This document shows positions 33,101-44,637 of a stretch of DNA of 64,000 nt, one piece after another (position 1 is the first letter of the stretch; the number at the start of each line of letters is the position of its first letter). Location of the stretch: NCBI GenBank assembly GCA_905178155.1, contig CAJINV010000014.1, positions 902,116 through 966,115 of the forward strand, written 5' to 3'. The stretch comes from Amoebophrya sp. A120 (Eukaryota > Sar > Dinophyceae > Syndiniales > Amoebophryaceae). The notes below the pieces were generated by a model. The model saw only the letters and a program-made list of their open reading frames with translations. It did no database searches and was not told the DNA's origin. The position numbers and the translations under genes are program-made.

Positions 33101-36072
33101 CAGATTCTTAGAGCGCTTCCTCATGCCTATTCCGCATGACAAATGCCATCTCCGCGGAACACAAAATCTACTCCTCTTACTGGTCACGCAATACAAATAT
33201 TTCTGGAATCCAGAGACAGCATCACTAGTTTAGAATCTTCCAGACCCAGACATTTTTGCATTTGATATGTTTTCACCCCGGACAGCCTCCGCACGCCCAG
33301 CACATGTGCCGTGTACGCCGAACATTCGTCTCTCCGGGTCTGCTTTTGGATCACTTGGTCGGCTTATGGGAGTGCCCACCTCCCACCTCCCGCTCCATTA
33401 CCATTTCATATCATGGAAAAAAGCATAATCCGCTCCTTGCCTTCTCCTACCACATCTTCACATTGCGTGTCACACTCTTTTTGAAAATCACGACCTAAGC
33501 GGTACTGCGTACATTCCAGGAAGAGATGTATTTGCAAAACCTGCATTGTAGTGGCTGGCGCGGCTCAAGGTGCTGCTGTTGCAGAGCTGCTAGAGAGAAC
33601 GTCGCTACAAATACATTCATTATGCGGGGAATGGCGACGGGTCGTGCACTTTCATAAGTCTTCGTCTGCGATGTTGATCACGTGCAGTTCTTGCAGGTTC
33701 TCCGTAAAGAAGTTCACCATGGCGGCTTCCGCGTTTAGCTCCTGTTGTTCCCCCGTCGCTTTATCTTCCTCCTGCGGCACACCCTGCACTGTCGTTTCTC
33801 CCTGCACGACATGCCCTTCCACCGTCGTTGCAGCCGTTGTCGCAACTCCTTGCAGATGAGATGTTGACAAAGGAACAGCACGACCTATTGCCGTGTCTGT
33901 GATGTTGTAGTGCTTGGCGAGGATTTGTTTTATGTCTAATCTCGTGCCAGAAGTTCCGGTCTTCGTGAACATGTGCGTCCTTATTTCTCCTTCGACCACT
34001 GCAGCTTCTCCCGCCTCCCCTTTAACACCTCCACTCACATCCCGTCTTTCGCCACTAGGGCCGGGACCTGATGATCCGGCCAACGGTGTTTCATCATGAG
34101 GTAGTTGAAGTTCATCACCGTTGAGTTCTTGCAACAGCTTCTTATTTCCGTTGTAAAAACTCCCCACCGCATCCGCGTTGGCGCCGCACTTTTCGTAGAT
34201 GAACAGGCGCGTTTTCCGCAGTACGTTCAGTGGCCAGGAAACCTTCTTTGGCAGCCACGAAAGATCGAACTCGCGGCAGTGCACGATAACAAAATCAGCG
34301 GATTGGGCGATGGTGGAAGAAGGAGGACGAGACGTGTGCTCGTCTAAGACATTTTCTTCCACTGCCGGTTTCCTTGTGACCGCGTCAAATTGGTCCCGAA
34401 CGCTGATGAAGTAATCGTGCGCCTCGTGAACGGGCCAGCTGTCCAGGGCGACCTGCTGGTGGACGTCGGTCAGTTTGTTGGACAGCATGTCCAGAGCCAC
34501 CGTGAAGTACATGCTTGCCCGGTCGGGGTTGGTGTACAGGCTCGTGGTCGCGATCAGAAACGCCGCGACCACCATCCCCCCCGGGCAGCTGAAAATCAGC
34601 TCGTCCCGGTACTCCGCGGGGAGACCGAGCAAAAACCAGGCCTGCTTCAAGGGCGGCCGCGCGGTCTTCTGGCGGTAGAAGCTCCAGGCGCGCAGCTGGA
34701 AATGCGGGCAGGAAAAGAGGTTGGTATGGAAGCGTCAGGTTTGAAATCGACAAAGTTGAAATGAATTGTCATGCAGAAAATGGATGAAAGTTGCAACCCA
34801 GTTGCCAAGTGGCGCATCACAAATTCGGGTAGAGCCGAAATCCAGTGTGTCATGCTGTTTGGGTAAGGAAGACGCCTTTTGTCATGCTACTCTAGCAGCT
34901 CTATTTCTACCCCGAAACAGGCTTACAATCTGCCCCTTTTGCCTACTCTGCAAGACAGACACTTTCTGCGTTGCATTTTATGCATGACAAACTATCTCAA
35001 CTTTGACGATTTCAAACCTGACAGTTCCATAGTTGGTGTGGCAAACGTTGTCCGGTGTGCAGTACTATCAAGTGTAAAAATGTCTGGGTATGGAAGAATC
35101 CAAATTGTGATGCTGCATTTGGATTCCAAAAAAATCTGTATTGCATGAGTACCAAAGGGAATAGAATTCTTGCTACGCGGAGAGGGCATTTGTCACGCAG
35201 AACAGGCATCAAGAAGCTCTCAAAAAATCTGTGCTGCTCGGGCATGCATCACAGACATCAGGGCTCATCCAAAACGTGCATGACAAGTGTCAGAATCTTC
35301 CAGACCCAGACATTTTTACATTTGATAAGTACTCCAGTTTGAATTCCGAGGGGTACGTCGCCTGCGCGGACGCAAACAGGAGGTTCCTCTTTCTGGTGCG
35401 CGGCTTTGCTGTAGTAGTTCTACTACTTGGAGGTTTTGGCACGACCACGCTCTGTAATTGTTCCCCTTCTTTCGGAAGTTCGTGTCGCGTCGTGCAGGTA
35501 GTTTGCGTCTGCTCCCTCTTCGCGAGTGCTGGTGGCGGAGCAGCTTGGCCATCATCTGGTAGTTCCACCACCATCTCGCGACGTAGTTCATCAACATGTG
35601 CTCGCGGCGCAGCAGTGGTAGTACAGGAACTCTCTGGCAGTGGTGTAGCGCCAGTAGCCGCGGAAGTTGCAAAAACACGTCGATCTCTGGTGTTATACTT
35701 CGTCCAACCCCACGGCAAGACCTGTTGGCGCACGGCAGGTCGTCTTGTGTTGCTGCACACGGTGGCTCGAGTAACCCCTCCAGAGTGTCGACCATCGGAG
35801 GTCGGGTAGAAATTGATGTCCAGGTTAGGAACATTCGGTTTCCGCTCCACGAGCAGCTCCTGGGTCTTCAAGAGCAGGGAAGAATGCCAAAAAACCGTGG
35901 CTGCTGTTCTCTTACGGCATCCTAATCCAAATGCTGTTTCTGTGGTTTCTGAAACACACAAAGAAGAAGAAAAGAAATTCGTGTCAGACAAAAAAACGCT
36001 GGAAAAATCATAAAAAAGTAATTCCGCTATTGCGAATAGCAACAGTGAGTAGCGAGGAGGTTGCGCGAACAT
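30125..36072 (-). CDS. Membrane-anchored DUF3431-family protein, split by at least ten introners
   Basis: Start ATG 36070-36072; the N-terminus has one hydrophobic segment (YSLLLFAIAELLFYDFSSVF), as in a type II Golgi/ER membrane protein. Exons: 35328-36072, 35023-35065, about 33655-34733, 33268 to about 33362, 32919-33004, 32293-32719, 31951-31994, 31638-31769, 31210-31358, 30811-30895, 30491-30550, 30125-30184. Landmarks of the family appear in order: FVIVHCREFDLSWL and RLFIYEKCG, RRDECSAYTAHVL, TFFLHADPISHWGQF, YCCAQFMISKKHM, and SYCYSLEFMWHVVLGD. DUF3431 is known mainly from fungi and is often discussed as glycosyltransferase-like; its reaction is not established. Extra low-complexity insertions lie after FIYEKCG and before TFFLHAD. 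Most introner removals give an in-frame join; the join between the exons at 31638 and 31210, and the 3' boundary of the exon near 33655, are unresolved. Confidence 0.75.
30185..30490. mobile_element. Introner, family F
   Basis: 306 bp; left end TATTACAGTGAAAAGTGCCC, right end GGGGGCATTTTTCATTGTAATA. The direct repeat TAATA is perfect. Removal joins REQHSYY to VMKSEYLSLAHKQGPAK and stop, making the last exon only 60 nt. Confidence 0.92.
30551..30810. mobile_element. Introner, family A
   Basis: 260 bp; left TATCAAATGTAAAAATGTCT, right ACATTTTTACAGTTGATA. Flanks GCAGA/GCAAA (4 of 5). Interior matches the copies at 35066, 39787 and 58633 in the same orientation. Removal joins LPLFL to RWKDNEEVYPIW in frame. 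Confidence 0.93.
30896..31209. mobile_element. Introner, family B
   Basis: 314 bp; left TGTTCTGTGAAAAAACGTCC, right GACATTTTTCCACCGGATA. The direct repeat AACTC is perfect. Removal joins CYSLEF to MWHVVLGDKK, matching the end of the DUF3431 domain. Confidence 0.92.
31359..31637. mobile_element. Introner, family A (diverged)
   Basis: 279 bp; left TATGCATTGCAAATGTGTTT then GGGTCTG, right CGACCCCGACATGTTTGCAG. Flanks TTCCT/TCCAT match poorly and the protein join is not settled, so the boundary may be off by a few bases. Confidence 0.72.
31770..31950. mobile_element. Introner, family G
   Basis: 181 bp; left TATCCCAGAAAAAAACGCAG, right CTGCTTTTTCCCGGGTGATA. The direct repeat ACACC is perfect. 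Removal joins TPRLVAV to STPCQDQVFNY in frame. Confidence 0.9.
31995..32292. mobile_element. Introner, family B
   Basis: 298 bp; left TATGCTGAGTAAAAACGTCC, right GGGAACGTTTTTTCCCCAGG then ATA. The direct repeat TGACT is perfect. Removal joins NINNEEV to NFLHLSTPR in frame; a 44-nt exon (31951-31994) lies between this element and the family G copy. Confidence 0.92.
32720..32918. mobile_element. Introner, family E
   Basis: 199 bp; left ATGCAGTGCAAAAGTAGTGT, right CCGACATTATTTGCA. Only a CTT repeat is shared by the flanks. Removal joins HEDIYAK to TLRFAQQQNL and avoids the stop codon directly after YAKCK. Confidence 0.7.
33005..33267. mobile_element. Introner, family A, reverse orientation copy
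   Basis: 263 bp; full-length ends TATCAAATGCAAAAATGTC and inverse. The direct repeat TGTTT is perfect. Interior is the reverse complement of the 30551/35066/39787 group. Removal joins RRLSGVKT to TEKTSAYERQ in frame. Confidence 0.94.
34734..35022. mobile_element. Introner, family H
   Basis: 289 bp with a ~28-bp inverted repeat starting GTCAGGTTTGAAATCG, unrelated to the TATC families. No clear direct repeat. The flanking exons encode CTPDNVCHTNYGT and FHTNLFSCPHFQL, in frame if the boundary lies within two bases. Confidence 0.75.
35066..35327. mobile_element. Introner, family A
   Basis: 262 bp. The direct repeat AGTAC is perfect. Removal joins SEFKLEY to CTPDNVCHTN in frame. A 43-nt exon separates it from the family H element. 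Confidence 0.94.
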
Positions 36073-36752
36073 AATGACTGTTGGACTGTTAAAAGCAAAA
36101 CGAAAAAAAGACGTCGTGCATACGCACCAATAGCATAAACTAAAGTAAGTATGTTTTCCGTGACACACAACTAAACCAGTCTCGTCTACTAGTAGTTATA
36201 CACAAAAGGCACAGTCAGCTTTTTCAACAGAGAAGATGGGACGGGCAACATCGAAATCCGACAGAAAAAGCAAAAGCAACAAATACAACAAAAGTGAAGA
36301 GCGACGCACAAAAGAAATCTTATTCAATGTAGCAAGCATAGGGCCCACCTTGACCTTGGAAGGACGGATGTGTAAATCAATGCCGCACGGCATCAAACAA
36401 ACTTCCGTTTGTCTACTATACACGGGACTGAATCTTCCGAAAAGGGTGCCACGACTTGCACTTGGAATTGGATCCACCAAAATCCGAAAATGGAATTGGA
36501 TCTTCCGAAAATGGAATTGGACCCACCACAATCGAAAATAGAACGACGCTACCATGCCTGCACAAGAAGGATGCACTAGGGCCTGGCCGCTGGTTGCGAA
36601 AAACACTGGCTAGTTGTGGCAGTCGAAACGCGTGCAGCTCATCGGCACTTTCTAGATTCGTTCAGATTGATGTTTGTCGCTGTGTCTGATGAAGTTCGTA
36701 ACTGAATTTTGATGGTAATCATGAGGATCGACCGATCTTCACAACTGTCTGC
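36073..36752. other. Short intergenic region with minisatellite
   Basis: 680 bp between the METTL14-type gene's stop (36753) and the DUF3431 gene's start (36072). No coding evidence. Near 36463-36540 the unit CCGAAAATGGAATTGGA recurs two to three times. Dinoflagellate-type gene trains often have short spacers like this. Confidence 0.55.
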
Positions 36753-39700
36753 TTAATTGCCATCAAATGTTCTATGGCCATAGTTCGTTCCACCGCCACC
36801 TCTGTTCCCATAGCGATTCCCCCCACCACCACCCTTGTGCCCGCCGTAGCCTCCTCCTTTGAAGTTGTTCCCACGGTGATTGTTGTTTTTGTTCCTTGGG
36901 TAATTGTTTTGATGCCCGCCATTCCCGCCGGGACCCCGGTCGTAGTTGCGATTGTGTCCTCCGCCCCGGGGAGGAGGAGGACCACCACCTCCGTGCATAT
37001 TCATCCTGTCCTGCCGCAAGCTCGCATCCCAATCGGAGGGCGGCGCCACAAACCTATCGTCTGTTGGAGGTAGTCCACCGCCACCTCGGGAGGACGATGG
37101 TCCGGATCCTCCCATATTACCAGCGTAGTTGTTTCTTTCTGCATGTGAAGACGGTGGTCCTCTTGAATTGTAGCTGTTTCGCCCCTCGCCGTAGTTGCTC
37201 TGGTTCATCAGAAATTCTCCTCTGCCACCGCCATAGGTTCCCTGGTGGTGGTCGCCACCACGATGGTGGTGGTCCCCCTTGTGAGAAGAGGCAGAAGGAC
37301 CACCGCCGCCACCGGAAAAACGGTTGTTTCGGTTCATGTTCATCGGAGGCGGCGGTGGTCCACCAGGGCCGCCACCCGTAGCACCCATCATCGCGCCGGA
37401 TGAAGAACTGCTTCCCGCTCCCATCGGCGGGGGTGGACCGGCCATGCCCATGGGCGGCCCGGCCGGGGGCATCACGGGGGGCGGCATAGCGGCCGGCGGC
37501 ATCTTTTTCTCCAGCGGCTTGGGCGCGCCCCAGAGCCGCTTCGGCGCCGTGGAGGGAGGTTCAACATCCGGAGCAGCAGGTGGTTGCTCGCTCTTCTTTG
37601 GTGGAATTCCGGACACAGCTGCTGCTGTTTTCTTGTTCGTCTCCAACTCCGGACTGGAACCGGACGACGCGGTTTGGGAATTCTCCCGCTTCAGTGCGGC
37701 CCACGGCGCGGAGTCGAACGAGGGAGCCGCTGGTGCACTGGGCTTCGTACTAGTACTCGCCTGCTCTTTATTGGTCGCAGCAGCGGCGGTGACAGATGGA
37801 CCAGGGGCAGTTAGTGGCGCGGAAGTTGTCGTAGAGGCTCCTCCTACCCCTGCTGGTGGAGCCTTTGGTTGCAACGGAGCGGCAGCGACCGGTGCTGATG
37901 TCGATACAGGGGGTGCTGATACTACTACACCACCTGCAGCTGCTACACTTGAGGAGGATGTTGAAGGTGCCCCCGCATTCACAATTCCACCTCCTGCTGA
38001 TGCGCCGGAGGAAGGAAAGGATGGGAAAGTAGACGTTGACGTGGTCGAAGAAGGCATGCCGGGCTTCGGAACGGCGGTTGGCAGCGTCGACGACGTCGCA
38101 CCAGCTCCACTGCTGCCGAGTTGGGAAGTAGATTGCACTGGGACTCCAACACCGGGCTGGGAAGCGGTTGCACCGGCTGTCGTCTTCACACTGCCTCCCG
38201 CGGTAATGGTCGTGATGTTCGATCCGGCAGGGAAAGGAGTCGACGTGGCGCCGCTCGACGACAACATCGCGGCTTTCGCCTTCGCCTGTTCCTGCTCCCG
38301 CTTCAAAAAAGCCGCATTCGCCTGGTTGTTCCCAGCCGCGAGGACCTGCTCCACCGGCTGGCTCGGGGAAGAAGCAGCAGCAGCGCCCGCTGCACTTCCA
38401 GCGTTTTTCGGTGGCTGGTCGCTTTGCAGCTGCGCAGTTGCACCACCACCTTTCGGGCCCGCGAGGAAATTGTTCTCCTTATCGCCTGTAGGTGGCGCGG
38501 TTGATGGTTTTCCGGGATAAAAGTCTTTTCCGTGATGGAAATGCTCCTTGCCGTCCTTCTTTCCGAAAAACTTTCCAAAGTCTTTCATACCCGCTTTGTC
38601 TTTGCCGAAGTTTTCTTTTTGAAATGGATCAAAACCGTGCTTCTTCCCATACCCGCCCTTATAGCCACCGTATCCGTACTTTCCCTTCATCTCCTGATAC
38701 GGACCAGAAGCACCGCCTTTGTGATGCGCAGCCCCGTACTGGTCGTGATACTTTCCCCCGCCAGGATCCTTCCCATAGTATTCGCCATGCGGATAAGGTT
38801 GACCCTTTTCGCCCTTCATCTGCTGCTGCTGTTCGCGGTGGGCGCGCTCCCGCATCGCGCTGTACTCCTCTTCATCGGAATCCGCTTCCCCCATGTTGAA
38901 AAAGCTTCCCGCCTTCGACACTGCCGGCATCGGTTTTTTCTTTTTCTTCTCCTCCTCGACGGAGGTGGTAGAGGATGTCGGTTTAGCTGGACCATCTCCG
39001 GGTGGATGTTGCGATGGACGAGAAGGACCATCAGCAGCAGCACTAGCAGCTGCTTCGTCTCCCGTGGCAGGAGCTGCAGCTCCTGCGGCATTTGTTGCTG
39101 CAGCAGGTGTAAGTCCCGCTCCTGGCTGTACAGTTCCCGCCTTTGCCGGTACGGGCTTGTGCTGCGTCTCAGTCGCGTGGCTGTTCATCCCGGGAAAACT
39201 GGAAGAGCTTGCAGCTAGTACCTCCCCTGCAGGTGCGGACGTTGAACTGGCGAGGACTACATTACTGGCCTGATCAGCAACTCTCGTCGCGCCACCGTCC
39301 GCAACTCCCTCTGGATGTTGACCTCCGCCGGTAGTTGGTCTTGTGCTTACCCCCGCCGCCGCCGCCGGCGCGCTGCTCGAGGCCATCCCCAGCGCTTGTC
39401 CAATCGTCGCTGCAGCTCCAACCGGAGGTGGAGGTTTTGTGTAGTGGTCCATCGTGCTACTTCCAGCACTGTCCGCCACGACGAGATTGCCGCTCAACAA
39501 AGCAGCAGCACCACCGGCCCCCGCGGGTAGAAGGAGTCCGTCGGAGGTACCAGCAGAAGTTCCTGTTCCCTCGTGGTCCAAGAGGAGCTTTTCCTGCTTC
39601 AGAATCATTTCTTCCAGATTGTCCGGCAGATTCTGGTCGGTATCGTTCTTGTCGATAAATTGGTCCCCCTGCTCGCCCGCGTCCTCGGGAAGCATACGCT

Positions 39701-42700
39701 CCTCCATGTCCTCGTCCGCCCGGTTTGTCTGCTGGTTTCCAAACTCGTCTTTCCGCTCCTCTTCCCGCAGAACCCGCTGCATCTCGTATCAAATGCAAAA
39801 GTGTCTGGGACTGGAAGGATGCAACTTGTGATGCTGCATTTGGATTCCAAAAAAATCTGTATTGCAGCAGCAGCGAAGGGAGTGCAATTTTTGCTACGCA
39901 GAGAGGGCATTTGTCATGCGGAATAGGCATCAAGAAGCACTCAAAAAATCTGTGACGCTAGGGCATGCATCACAAACGTCATGGCTCATGCAAAAGGGGC
40001 ATGACAGGCAGACACTTTTGCAATTGATATCTCGCGCTCGCGCTCGACGGACTTCGGCCGCAGAATCTCGATCACCGGGTCGGACCCAAGTAGCTTGCCG
40101 CCACTGATCAGGTTTATTTGAAGTAGATGGGGAGTTGTTCATGAATACTATCTGTCATGGGGGCTTCTTGAGAAAAAGAGATCAAGACACAGGCTCTAAG
40201 CATGGCCTTTACTTGTCGCACACTATAATGGATGTCAAACTGCTGGTGAATCTTCAATCTAGTACTTGGAACCAAACATGTACATCAAAAAAAATTTGTT
40301 CTCCATACCGAAAATTCCTCCGTTTCGGCCAAACGTCTTCCCGGTCATTGCCCTCGAAGTAGCTCGCGTACGTTTTCGGTGCCCACGTGGACGTGGTGAT
40401 CGCGTTGCCGAGGGTGACCCACCCGTCCCGGAGGTTGTTGTCGGTGCCGAAGAGCTCCAGTCTTCTCCTCCCAAGGCAAAAGTGCTCAATGATTTCGTAC
40501 AGTTCGTGCGGCTTCTCAGTACTCCCAAACAGCTCCGGCTCTTCCGCAATAATCACGTCCGTGTCAATGTTCGCATGGATAAAATTCGTGTCCACCGAAC
40601 GCCGGACGGTACCTACAAAAACGTTATTCTGTCGTACACGTAAGTAACTTGCGCGTCACGACACCACCGACCAATGGGGCGGCGCTTCGCTCTGGATCAA
40701 AATAACCATATCTGAACCATCAAAATCTGTAGGCTGCTATACCTTTGATTCCCATCAAACAGTGTTCCTTCGTGCGGAACAGGTAACTGTCGTTTATCCA
40801 AGAAAAAAACATTGTAGGTGTAACTTTTTTGATTTTGGAGGAACAGCATTACAAATTTGTCTGGCATGACAGCAAAAACCTGTCATGCGCAGATAGTACA
40901 TGAAAACGCCCTTTAATGGGCCCTACGATGCATGCCAAGCATGACAGACGCAATCATCTTGCATGTTGCACATCACAAATTTACACTAACAACGTTTTTT
41001 TCTTGGATATCGTTGTCCAAGAAGTTCGTGTTCCGCCTGTCCACGTACTCCTCGGGGTTCATGTCCCGCCAGGTGCGGTTGGTTTTGATCCAACACAGAT
41101 CCTCGATCCGGCGCAGCCCCCACTTGTTGAACAGCGCCCGCCCCTCCTCGAGGTGCGTTTCGCCGACCCAGAGAAACACAAACGACCGGTCGGACAGCAC
41201 TTCGTCGAGTTTCAGGCTCGCGATCTCCGAAAAGGTCCAGGGCGTGAGGTCCTCGCCAAACACGTCCAAACCCCCGGTGCGATAGTTGTACTCGGACCAC
41301 GGTTATTGCCTGCAAATATCGATCTGGGTCTGGAAGTTGTAGTCATGATTGGCAGAGTTTATTTTTGTCTTGCAGATAATCTTAGTACATGTTGACCCGC
41401 GATGTCATTGACGCATGCTGTAGCGTCAACGAGGTTCTTTCGCGAAATGGGCTTGAAATTCAAATTCTTGACGCGGCTATTCATGCAAAAATACAGGTTT
41501 ACTTTTGTTTGATGGAAATTTAGCGTCACATCCAGTTCCATTCTTATTCTTCCCAGACCCAGACATTACATTTGCAACGCATCATAACGGCGGATCGATG
41601 ATAACCGTGTCGAACTTCACGTCCAGGGACTTCAAGGAAAACTCCTTCAAATCACACTTGAGGGCCATGGCGGGCGTCGCGCGGTACTTGATGATCTGGT
41701 CCTTCAACTTGACCACCCTTTCCAGCTTCCGGTAGTCCTCGTACCGGGAAGAGAGATCCATGTCGTGAATGAAATTCTGGGGTCGCAACCCCGTGTCCAC
41801 GAAGACTTGGCAGTAGTCGTTCCGCAGAACCTCCTCGGTGACGTTTCCCGGGTCGATTTTTGGGGACTGGAGCGGGGGCGGGTTGGACTGCGGGGGCAGT
41901 TGCTGTTGTTGTCCAACAGGAGGTGCACCGGGGTTCATGTAGGTCTGCGGTGGCGGATTCGCTTGACCAGCACCACCACCTGGCTGCGCCGTTGTATTTG
42001 CGGAAGCTGTCGTGGCACTAGTACCGTTAGTAGTGTTATGTGGAAGCAAAACCGGAAAGGTCGACGTCGCAGTGCTAGGCTGGTGGTGCGCGAACCCCAC
42101 TACAGCACCCTCGGGTTGCAGCGTAGAACCAGCGGGGCCAGGCGGACCCCCCGCGCCGAAAACAAGCGGTGGGGACGAGCCGGCGTTTTCTCCGGACGGG
42201 GGCAGAATGAGGTTTGGGGAGCTGTATTGGAGGTTCCTATTTTTGTGCTGCCGACTCGACGAAACATCTGCCCCCGGGTGGGTTTGCGATTTGGATGGGT
42301 AGGTCTTACTTTTTTCTTTACGGTGGCTGGCATGCTTGTCTCGGTCAGCATTGTTCCTCCGCTCCGACCGCTGCCGGTGATCGCCACGCTCTGTTGTATT
42401 TTCAGTATGTGTCTTTGTGCGTACGGAACATGATGATGCAATATAGGAGAATGAGAATGAAGCAGACTTCTGAAAGACCGACAGTAGAGCCGGTGTTGAT
42501 CAAGAATTTGCTCTGCATACAAAGAAAAACGAGCTCACTGCTGTTGTTGTTCTCAGCCAATGTTCAATTAGAAGATTTCTACTGTTGGAACGTCAACTTT
42601 GGAGGATCACACGAACAAAGTGAACCACCAAATGGGGACTTCCGCGATCAGTGTACCACGAGTTTCCCGCGTTACCTCGCACAAAAGATAGCAAGAAACG

Positions 42701-43789
42701 TAGTTTGCAAGTGGATAGAACTTTGATTTTCAACACCAGGAGGCTCAGTGTAGTTCGGAAAGGAAATACTAGCAGTGCTAATATCGCAGTACCTTTATTC
42801 CTCTCCCCTCCTCGGAGGTCCCCGCCATTTTGGTCGCGTTTCAACATTTTGCTCACATGGTCTCCGTCCCGTTTTTTTTTCTGCGGTTTTGCATCTTTCC
42901 CTTCGGCAAAATTTTCCGGAGCATCGCTGCTATCCTTCTCTCTTTCTCTGTCTCTTCCTCGCTCTTTCACCTTCACTTCTCCCCTGTGTCTCTCCCGATG
43001 TCCTTCTCCTCGTGTTTGTTCCTTCTCCCGGTCTCTTCGCCTGCCGCTGCTGTCCCCGAGAAAATGCTCCTTCGCCGATACCGCCGAGGATTCCTTCGAG
43101 GAATGCTTCGAGGAAACCGCCGCCCCGTAGTAATTGCTGCTGTCGTCCCGCGACGCCTCGCCACGGGAAGACGTCGCTGCACCGTGATTATGGGAGACTA
43201 CATTCACCGAGCCGTCTTGGGAGGAAAGCGCGTGCGGCTTGGAGGATTTTTCCCTCTCGACATTCCTAGTACCAGGAAGATCTTCGCTGCTGTGTTCCCT
43301 CGAAGCCGTCCGCTTGGCGGGTTTTAGCTCGATGGACTTCTTCCGCGTGCTGACCTTGGTTGTAGTGCCAGCATTCATTTCGCTCATCTCCGGCCTCGAG
43401 CCTCTGCTCCTGTGCTGGTCCCTCTCAACGACCCTGCGGTGGTCCTTACCACTACCATGATCTTCTCGCGGCTCTGCTCTGGAGTGGTCAGAGTCTACTT
43501 CATGATGTTCAATATTTTCCGATGTCAAGACGCTAGTTTTGATGTGTTTGTCGGCATGTCTCCCCGAACCGGAAGTCGCACGTTTCTCATCTTTGTCTTT
43601 GTCTTTGCGGCGACTGCGGTCTTTCTCTTTCTGGTTGTCTTTCTGCTCTTTCTCCCGGTCGCGGTCCCGGGACCGCTTTGCGCGCTCCTGACTGGGCCGA
43701 CGCCGGATCATGATAACGATCTCGGGCTCGGGGGCGGGCGGACTACAATGGTGTTGATCTTCCGGGGAGGTCCTCGCGGGCGGGTTCAA
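36753..43789 (-). CDS. METTL14: METTL14-type MT-A70 family protein (m6A writer subunit) with long low-complexity tails
   Basis: METTL14 is the RNA-binding partner of METTL3 in the nuclear m6A mRNA methyltransferase. Exons: about 42825-43789 (donor GTACTG), 41584 to about 42460, 41010-41305, 40743-40795 (donor GTATAG), 40309-40612 (donor GTATGG), 40030-40103, 36753-39786. The N-terminus is Arg/Asp/Glu/Ser-rich, like a splicing factor. The core aligns block by block with METTL14: [108 protein letters not shown], and EILRPKS. The motif is DPPL: METTL3 has DPPW and animal METTL14 has EPPL, so activity is unclear. The C-terminal ~1,000 residues are Gly/Ser/Ala/Pro-rich, ending in Gly/Asn/His/Arg repeats like the RGG tail of animal METTL14 but much longer. 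Three introners interrupt it. That the charged exon at 42825-43789 belongs to this gene is inferred from matching composition and frame. Confidence 0.88.
39787..40029. mobile_element. Introner, family A
   Basis: 243 bp; left TATCAAATGCAAAAGTGTC, right ACTTTTGCAATTGATA. The direct repeat TCTCG is perfect. Removal joins KSVERERE to [11 protein letters not shown] in frame within the METTL14-type gene. Confidence 0.94.
40796..41009. mobile_element. Introner, family B variant; boundary confirmed by METTL14 homology
   Basis: 214 bp; left TATCCAAGAAAAAAACATTG, right CAACGTTTTTTTCTTGGATA. The direct repeat TCGTT is perfect. Removal of element plus one repeat joins NTNFLDND to [16 protein letters not shown], the expected METTL14 block, leaving a 53-nt exon between it and a conventional intron. 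Confidence 0.95.
41306..41583. mobile_element. Introner, family A (diverged)
   Basis: About 278 bp; left GCCTGCAAATATCGATCTGG, right TTCCCAGACCCAGACATTAC. No clean direct repeat. It sits directly after the DPPL motif; the joined protein [15 protein letters not shown] matches METTL14 spacing. Confidence 0.8.
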
Positions 43790-44637
43790 GATTGTTCGCT
43801 GATTTAGGCTGCCTCTTTACCACAAAACTCGCGACTTGTTTCATCTTGGATGAAAGGTTGTTGTGAGAGGTTCTTCCGTGCGCACGCCACCGCGAGCGGC
43901 CTGCGGGGTCATAAATAAAGTTAATCTTAATCTGTTGATACTTCGTGTATGTGTTTTTTTCCTACTGCGGCCGTGCCGACGGGGGATAACAATACAACAC
44001 TTACATCTACTTACAAGGGGGGTGCGTGATTGCTGCGTGTTGCTCCGTGGGGTAGAGCGTTCGTCTTAGTAGGTCTCACCAAATAATGACTTGATCTTCA
44101 GGGATAAAGCGACTTTCTCACTGCCCGGGGGAAATTACGAAACACAAACATCAAAGAAAAGCTCCCCGTGTTTGTGAGCTTAATAGTACGGTCAAATTTC
44201 CAAACATAAGTTGGTTTGTGTAGCTACTTCTGATTTAAGGCTAAAAAGTCATCTCTTTCGGTAGGACTTTTGAAAACTGGAGCTTGACAAGATCATCGCG
44301 GGCTACAGGACAAGACGTGCAGATCTGACAAGAAGAAAAGGCCAAGATCATGAAAGCCCGTTAGATCGCAACGCCTCTGTCATCATTCTCGAGGATCGTG
44401 AGGACTTGGGGCGATGAACACGCTATGTCTAATTTACAACCACCTTGCGCAGAACCACCTGAGGAGGCATAGCACATCACTTGTACTGAAAATCAATTCG
44501 AATTTTTTTCTTTTTTGTAATGTAAACAACGTTTGAAGCATTGCAAGGATAACCTGTGGAGCGAAATCGTATACGTTGGTACGGATTTTTTCGATGCCGG
44601 CACCAGGTGCAAGATTACTTTTCGCACAGCATCTACG
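43790..44637. other. Intergenic, nothing recognised
   Basis: Between the presumed start of the METTL14-type gene and the stop of the gene at 44638. No introner, no supported ORF. A short tRNA-like phrase near 44045 does not fold as a tRNA. Confidence 0.5.

Noticed and set aside
37324-38520. 398-codon plus-strand ORF, Gly/Ala-rich
   Set aside because: It is the antisense shadow of the Gly-rich tail of the METTL14-type gene; the minus frame is far longer and joins to the conserved core.
44030-44110. tRNA-like phrase GTGGGGTAGAGCGTTCG
   Set aside because: It resembles a D-arm, but no anticodon stem, T-arm or acceptor pairing follows.
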